A stretch of DNA of 64,000 bases, taken from contig ADNK01001017.1 in the NCBI GenBank assembly GCA_000320545.1, forward strand, positions 1 to 64,000, in the 5' to 3' direction. The notes under the pieces were generated by a model. It was not told the DNA's origin. It saw only the letters and a list, made by a program, of their open reading frames with translations, and ran no database searches. The stretch is from Bigelowiella natans CCMP2755 (taxonomy: Eukaryota > Cercozoa > Chlorarachniophyceae). Both the position numbers and the translations under genes were made by a program. Positions 49,317-64,000 of the stretch are shown here, in pieces (position 1 is the stretch's first letter; every line of letters starts with the position of its first letter).

Positions 49317-49975
49317 ACATATGTAGGTGTGTGTGGAAAATAAATGGTACGGTTTAAACGAATGCAGTTCACCTGTCCTTCCAATTTGTTTTTTTGGTAA
49401 ACAAAACGGCTTTAATTTGATTCACTTGCATGAGGACACGCTCTGGCAATGGGGTTGACAGAGGCGATTCATAACTTCTTAAAGTAGTGGGAGTGACTAG
49501 ATGGGAAGGTATGCTGTCACCAAGGGGGGGCAGTGGTGAAGGTGTTTTCAAAGTTTTCTTGGTATAACAGTTCTTCCTTCCTGAACTCATTCGAGATTTT
49601 AAGGAAGTCGGAATTTTTGATGGTGGCGGTGTCATTCCGAATGGTTGCTTCGTGACTCCTTTTTGGTTACTCTTTCTATTCCTGGGCACAGCATTCTCTT
49701 TGTCATTCTTATCCATCGAAAGGCCATTACCTGAAGTTGGTATAAAGTTGTCAAAAGTTACACATGAGAATCGTTTGTGTCTCTGACTTACCTCTCTCGG
49801 TGTTTCCCTTGTGCGAAGCAAAAACGTTGACTTGAGCACTATTGAATAGCATGTTTGTAGATATTTGAAAGGGGTTGCTCACGGGAGCTCCACTTTCGGA
49901 TGAAAGGACTGTATGTAGTTCTTGCGTTTGGGGTGTGGGAAGACAATTCCGGTTGGTGAGTCGAGTCCAACTACC
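45672..49975 (-). CDS. CLASP-type TOG-domain protein with two hydrophobic segments
   Basis: The TOG/HEAT array matches CLASP microtubule rescue factors: SDALESLRAMADQKN (49100-49185), KIIIEVCETISVLVNRVKGL (~48840-48985), MAAAGEKCLTSIMKYILPKT (~48690-48775), HPRIRSTCIKCISLSLEKWP and AAALSVRNNARMLFKIY (~48435-48640), then RYPRLASEVYSMLSPPVRRQ (~48290-48370), which equals the end of the CLASP TOG2 repeat. A basic, Ser/Pro-rich N-terminal part (49375-49975) resembles microtubule-binding linkers. Downstream exons (47535-48105, ~47410-47535, ~47190-47325, 45784-~47110) are acidic and disordered, with membrane-like helices FFMFVPLIIFIYIILFA and LIAVSITTAIVVAGALTWVF. A donor near 45785 joins in frame to a last exon ending TRHGTPYGRNPSFHELPSF, stop at 45672. 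The 5' end is uncertain: a first coding exon begins after an acceptor near 49975. Confidence 0.75.
49199..49313. repeat. (CA)n-(TA)n-(TG)n inverted repeat in TOG gene intron
   Basis: An interrupted CA tract (49199-49224), a TA tract (~49243-49277) and a TG tract (49277-49313) lie in order. The CA and TG arms can pair around the TA loop. Confidence 0.85.
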
Positions 49976-50775
49976 TATAATAATTTTGTTCTAATTCAAG
50001 GCGATTTCAAGGAAAAATGTCTCTCCGTTCGCAAATTATCGAACAATCCGTGGATCCTCGCCAATTTAAATTTTCGGTCTCGAATTTTTACATGAAAATT
50101 TTCCTTTCTTTGCCAACGGATAGATCCAAACACGATGAACTTTCTCGGCAAAAGTGGAGTTTGATTTTCAGAGGGAGATTCAAGGAGATCTCCAACGGAT
50201 CTCTGTCCGCTTTTCTGACAGCTAGAGTATACAGATCTACTGATCGATCTGAGATGATCTGATTAAAAAACACAATATGTAACTGGTGGTGAGTGAAGGC
50301 AAGTTGACTTAATTTTATTATTGTAACAACTATTTTAATATTCTACCAATTAGACATATATTTAAGCACGTAATATCTTAATATTCTGCACTAGATCTAC
50401 ATTTTAAGAAAAAGTAGAACATTAAAACATTAAAAAGCGGGAAGAAACAGGAGGAGGAGGACGCTCTCGTTTAAAAATACAAACAATTGAGGAGGAGCAT
50501 TGCTAGAATTCAAAAGGTGCTCTCCATCATCATTCATTCATTATCATCGTCATCACTGGTCACCATAATGCCTAACATTGATGTAATAGAGCGATAGATG
50601 AGATCTGCTTTGTACAATAGATACAAATACCTTTTGAGCCTACAACCCTTCCAAATCTCAGATTTAGTCGCTGCTTATTGAAGTATCCCCACACAATTTT
50701 CTGAAAATGTCATCCTCGAAATCTCAGAATTAGTCACTGCTTATTGAAGTAGTATCCCGACGCAATTTTCTAAAG
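49976..50775. other. Divergent intergenic region with tandem-duplicated 5' flank
   Basis: Between the TOG gene and the next plus-strand gene. At 50646-50783 a 69-bp unit is present twice (AAATCTCAGA-TTAGTC-CTGCTTATTGAAGTA ... AATTTTCT-AA-ATGTCATC). The second copy carries the start codon at 50776; the first has the same ATGTCATC at 50707, followed by an in-frame stop after eight codons. Confidence 0.7.
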
Positions 50776-60553
<9,778 letters not shown>

Positions 60554-61819
60554 CTCAGACAAGCCATCATCACAATGCGCAAATTTGGACCCAGCAGCAG
60601 TCATTTTCATCAGAAACAATGTTGTGTGCTTTTGTGCACATGATGGACATGTGACATCATGTGTGCACTGTGTGTGCCATTGCTGTGTCCATCATGAGTG
60701 TAGCTCCATTTTTTGGGCCCCGAGCAACAGTCCTTCCCCATCTCACATGCCCCAAATGTGCCTTCTCCGTGTCACAAGTTGTCATTTCTGTGTCTTTTGC
60801 TGTGCATGCAGTGACTGGCAGCGACACGCAAACACAATGCAAAATTGACAAAGCGCCCCGTTCAATGTTCCTTTTGAAAGATCAAGCTTCTCATGCCAAC
60901 ACATCTTGTTGGTCACGTGGCTCATTGGGAAGTTCAAGTGAGTGCACCACATGGCTTTTCCGGGGTTGGTCACGTGGCTCATTGAGAACACTGCTAGACT
61001 GGTCAAAGGCCACGTTGTGGTTTGGACACGCAATGTCACACACATGCTGCACGTGCCATCACTGTGTCCATCATGTGTGTTGAGGCTGCAGATTCTGACT
61101 GGCAACGCGCGCAAAGTGGTGGCATGGCACGGTGTTTCTGGGCTGCTACTGCTGCTGCTGCTGTGCATGATGTCCATCGTGCTTGCTGCTTGGGCACTGC
61201 ATGTGGACGAGGAGCATGCATGCATGCGTGCTGCTGGCATTTGCCATGCAATCACAACCAAACGCCACAAATTGCTTCACAGCGGCTGGCATGCTCGCAC
61301 ACCACGCACGTGATCGATGAGGGACCTGCTAGGGATTGTTCAGTCACAAGCAGAGCAGTCAGGCTGTGCCGTGAGCAGCAGGAATGACTGGACAGATGCC
61401 AACTAGTCAATTGGCCCATGGTGTACCTGTGCACATCACACGCATTGATGATGGCTGGCGCAAAATGTCACCCACACATGTCTGCGTTGGGATGACAAAT
61501 GAAAATTTTTGATCACTTCATCACATCTGTCTTGTGCAAGATGCATCTCTGTCAACAAGGATTGCAAAACTTTTGGTAGATTGCGCACTGTTTGCATGAC
61601 AATGCATTTCGACATTGCGCACTGGGTGCAACAACAAATTGCAGCAATGCACGGCTAGACGGCGCAGTCTAGCAGTGTCGATGCATGTGTACCTCGCTGC
61701 TGAGCTACGTGCGCATGTAAAATTTCCATGTTCATCATCAGACAGACCCATCAATAGGAATACTAGAATAAGAGTCAGTGCAAGCTTTGAAAAACATTTA
61801 ACACATAGCATCGACGACA
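60554..61819. other. Convergent intergenic spacer 6, with degenerate internal repeats
   Basis: Tail-to-tail gap. It is rich in CATG, TGCA, CACGTG and GCATGC, with no microsatellites. TTGGTCACGTGGCTCATTG occurs at about 60910 and 60966. GTGTCCATCATG and a CTGACTGGCARCG-like word recur around 60683-60833 and 61068-61108. Long open frames on both strands here are by-products of the absence of TA-rich stops; none resembles a protein I know. Confidence 0.65.
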
Positions 61820-62831
61820 TTACAATGGATCATCTATTGATGAGACTCCCTCGTTAGCCCCTGAAGTTTTTCTGCTGGGAACAGCTGGATTAATGTCATA
61901 AAATCCAGCTTCCTGTGCTTGATCTGTTAATCCAAGAATAGCTCGTGTAGACAAGGAGATGATAACTTTGCTGTACTCAAGCTTAAGTCGCATGTGATGT
62001 TTGCAAATTTCATATTCCCATCCCCATGGTTTATTACATTCCTCTGCTTTTGATTCATCGTTATTCCTGCAACATCTGAGCCATCGTGGACAGGAGAATT
62101 TAACCTTGCCCGTATGTCTTTCCTCATCAAAAATCTTACAAACTATTGTTGCTTTCGTTCTCGTGAGAAGAAGATCCGAAAATCCTAATAGGAGATTTGA
62201 TTGCTCTGTTAGCCTTATAATGTTATGTATTTTTCCAGCATCTGGGAGAGGTCTTTTCCCTGTCCTTGTAGCATAGTAAGTAGAGTGTTTTCTTCTCATT
62301 CTTCCCCGATTGTTAGCTTGCAGATGTCTCCTTATCCGATTAGGCATCAGGTAATCCTTTCCACTCCTTCCTTTTATTTCTCCTCCTCCACTCCCCAGAT
62401 GTTCTCTTTGAGGTGAAGTCATTGATGAAGCCCCGGCACTGGTGCCATTATTATTTTTCGAGATTCCATAATTGATTCTACTTCTCTTCTTCTGTTCAAT
62501 ATTTGATAGCCGCCGACGATTTGACTCCAAACACACTTCAGCGCCAGCTGCTGCATGTTCTTCGTGATCATTACACTTTCGGTATTGTATCTTCACGCTT
62601 CGTGCTGCCTGATTCCTTGGTGTCGTCGCTGTTGTTGCTACTACCGATTGGTGTTGGTGATGATGCTGTGTAGGAGGGCACTTACGCTCAAATCCTGTAT
62701 CAGGAATGCTTGCCGTGCTGACAGGCTGCAATTAGTTGGAATATGTAGTAAGAAACAAAAGCACAGCAGAAAACAACTATTGTGTCAAGTGACTTCAACA
62801 AGGCATTAGCGTGCAATCAAGATTTACATAT

Positions 62832-62903
<72 letters not shown>

Positions 62904-63830
62904 TAATTCATTTTAGTCTTTGTTAAATGACATTGAGCTTTCGCTGAAGGGGTTGAAGAGGTGGGTGGGGAAGAGAAGGATAATACATATGCTTGCTCAT
63001 CACAGACCGAGTTTGAGGAAGCTGTATCGTCGACGACAGAGAGAGCATGCTCTCCTCCTTCTGCTCTCTCTTTTTGTCCTCCTCCTCGCTTGTGAAGCTG
63101 TGTAAGAAATACAGCAGAGATGTGAGAGAGCCATTACTAGTACAGCAGTAGTAGTATCGGTAGAAAGAGGAGGAGGAGGAGGAGGAGGAGGAGGAGGAGG
63201 AGGAGGGAAAATAGGGGAGAAAGTAGTGTATGCTGGTTGTCCCCGTCGCTGCCAGTCTTGCTGTTGTTGTTGTTGTTGTTGTTGTCATTGATTACTATGT
63301 TTACTATTGTCATCCGTTTGAGGTGCTACTGTTCTTATTACTACCCCATTTGCATGATCAGAAGGTCTACGGCAGCTTTTGCTTAAGTTGTTGGTGGTTG
63401 GTGCAGCAGATCCCGTACATTGCGCTTGTTGTTGTTGTTCACCCGGCGGTGTTATTACTGCGTCGTCATTCTTCTTTTCTTCTAGAGATTGTTTCTCTTC
63501 ATTCCCGGTTAAATCATGAGAATGGTTTTGACGTTGAAGGGTCATTGAGCACACTGAACGATCTGCCTCTAAATTTGATTCTTCTGTGTCTCCGGCCCAG
63601 AATCTCATAGCCTTATTTAATTTCAACATCTCGCTGCATAATTCCGTCATTTCATCGAAGGAATGTACTAGCCGTTGAGGGGATCTGGTAAATAAATAAA
63701 AAGAAGAAGAGAACGATGAGAAAATCATAGTAGTGGAAACGCTTAACGAATATTTCTCCTAGTTGCTGTTGCACTGTTGAATCATCATCCTCATTATCAT
63801 TATCATCACGTGCTGCTTACGTACATATAG

Positions 63831-63862
<32 letters not shown>

Positions 63863-64000
63863 TCGCTCATCCCACGGTAGGGAATTCACTTTGAGCAACC
63901 GATTTTCATCATCCAAAACATATTTAGTCTGTGTAACAATCAAGAAATAAAACTAAAGATGAGGGTATGATGATGCTTTTGTGACAGTGCTGGATAAAAA
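61820..64000 (-). CDS. Unrecognised protein, 5' end outside window
   Basis: Last exon 61820-62724 (acceptor TTGCAG). It is basic and disordered at first, then holds what looks like a folded C-terminal domain: IIRLTEQSNLLLGFSDLLLT, KATIVCKIFDEERHTGKVKF, the Cys-rich CPRWLRCCRNN, WGWEYEICKHHMRLKLEYSK, and VIISLSTRAILGLTDQ. Upstream exons: one starting at 63097 (FTSEEEDKKREQKEESMLSL), one starting at 63684 (LVHSFDEMTELCSEMLKLNK, with AMRFWAGD after it) and 63861-63928 (TKYVLDDENRLLKVNSLPWD). The N terminus and start lie to the right of the window. I recognise no family. The Cys/His pattern (CPRWLRCC...C...CKHH) could bind metal but has no standard spacing. Confidence 0.6.
62836..62900. repeat. 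(CA)n-(TA)n tract in intron
   Basis: CA run followed directly by a TA run, in the intron upstream of the last exon of the right-edge gene. Confidence 0.9.
63168..63206. repeat. (GGA)n tract
   Basis: About 13 GGA units on the plus strand, that is (TCC)n on the transcribed sense of the minus-strand gene. It lies in the intron between the exons starting at 63684 and 63097. Confidence 0.9.

Noticed and set aside
60661-61387. Several overlapping frames over 100 codons on both strands (Cys/His/Trp-rich)
   Set aside because: Arise from the TGCA/CATG-rich spacer; they overlap in many frames, have no splice context and match no family known to me.

Overview
The window is nuclear DNA of an intron-rich eukaryote whose introns and flanks are packed with di- and trinucleotide microsatellites. 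One gene (FtsH, 28.7-31.8 kb, minus) starts with a signal-peptide-like segment followed by a basic, transit-peptide-like segment. That bipartite leader suggests an alga with a secondary plastid; an ochrophyte (stramenopile) is my best guess, but the sequence does not prove the clade. No rRNA, tRNA, CRISPR array or intact transposon was found.

Layout, left to right: aconitase (AcnA/IRP1 type, mitochondrial leader, minus, runs off the left edge); Bacteroidota-like AIR synthase PurM (plus, 11 exons); cyclophilin with a probable signal anchor (minus); a low-complexity, possibly organelle-targeted protein (minus); a DCAF15-like protein (plus); a COA3-like cytochrome oxidase assembly factor (minus); an intronless GH81 beta-1,3-glucanase (plus); plastid FtsH (minus); the nucleoporin ALADIN/AAAS (plus); a GT2 and a GT32 glycosyltransferase, possibly one fused gene (minus); a three-RRM RNA-binding protein (plus); a CLASP-type TOG protein with two hydrophobic segments (minus); a long unrecognised gene with an SH3/Tudor-like start (plus); and an unrecognised gene running off the right edge (minus).

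Apart from two same-strand pairs, the genes alternate strand, giving six divergent and six convergent boundaries. The six convergent gaps (about 13.0-14.4, 22.3-23.4, 27.9-28.7, 35.1-36.2, 44.5-45.7 and 60.6-61.8 kb) look alike and differ from the rest: few microsatellites, more balanced composition, and a dense scatter of short palindromes (CTAG, GCATGC, TGCA, ACGT). Exact words of 9 to 15 bases recur between them. This shared 3'-to-3' spacer signature is the most unusual structure in the window.

Exon boundaries for PurM, COA3, FtsH, the cyclophilin core and GT32 were derived by hand from splice signals and family motifs, and their summed lengths keep frame. Other models are partial, as stated in each entry. 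The genes are mostly unrelated housekeeping functions and do not form a pathway cluster.
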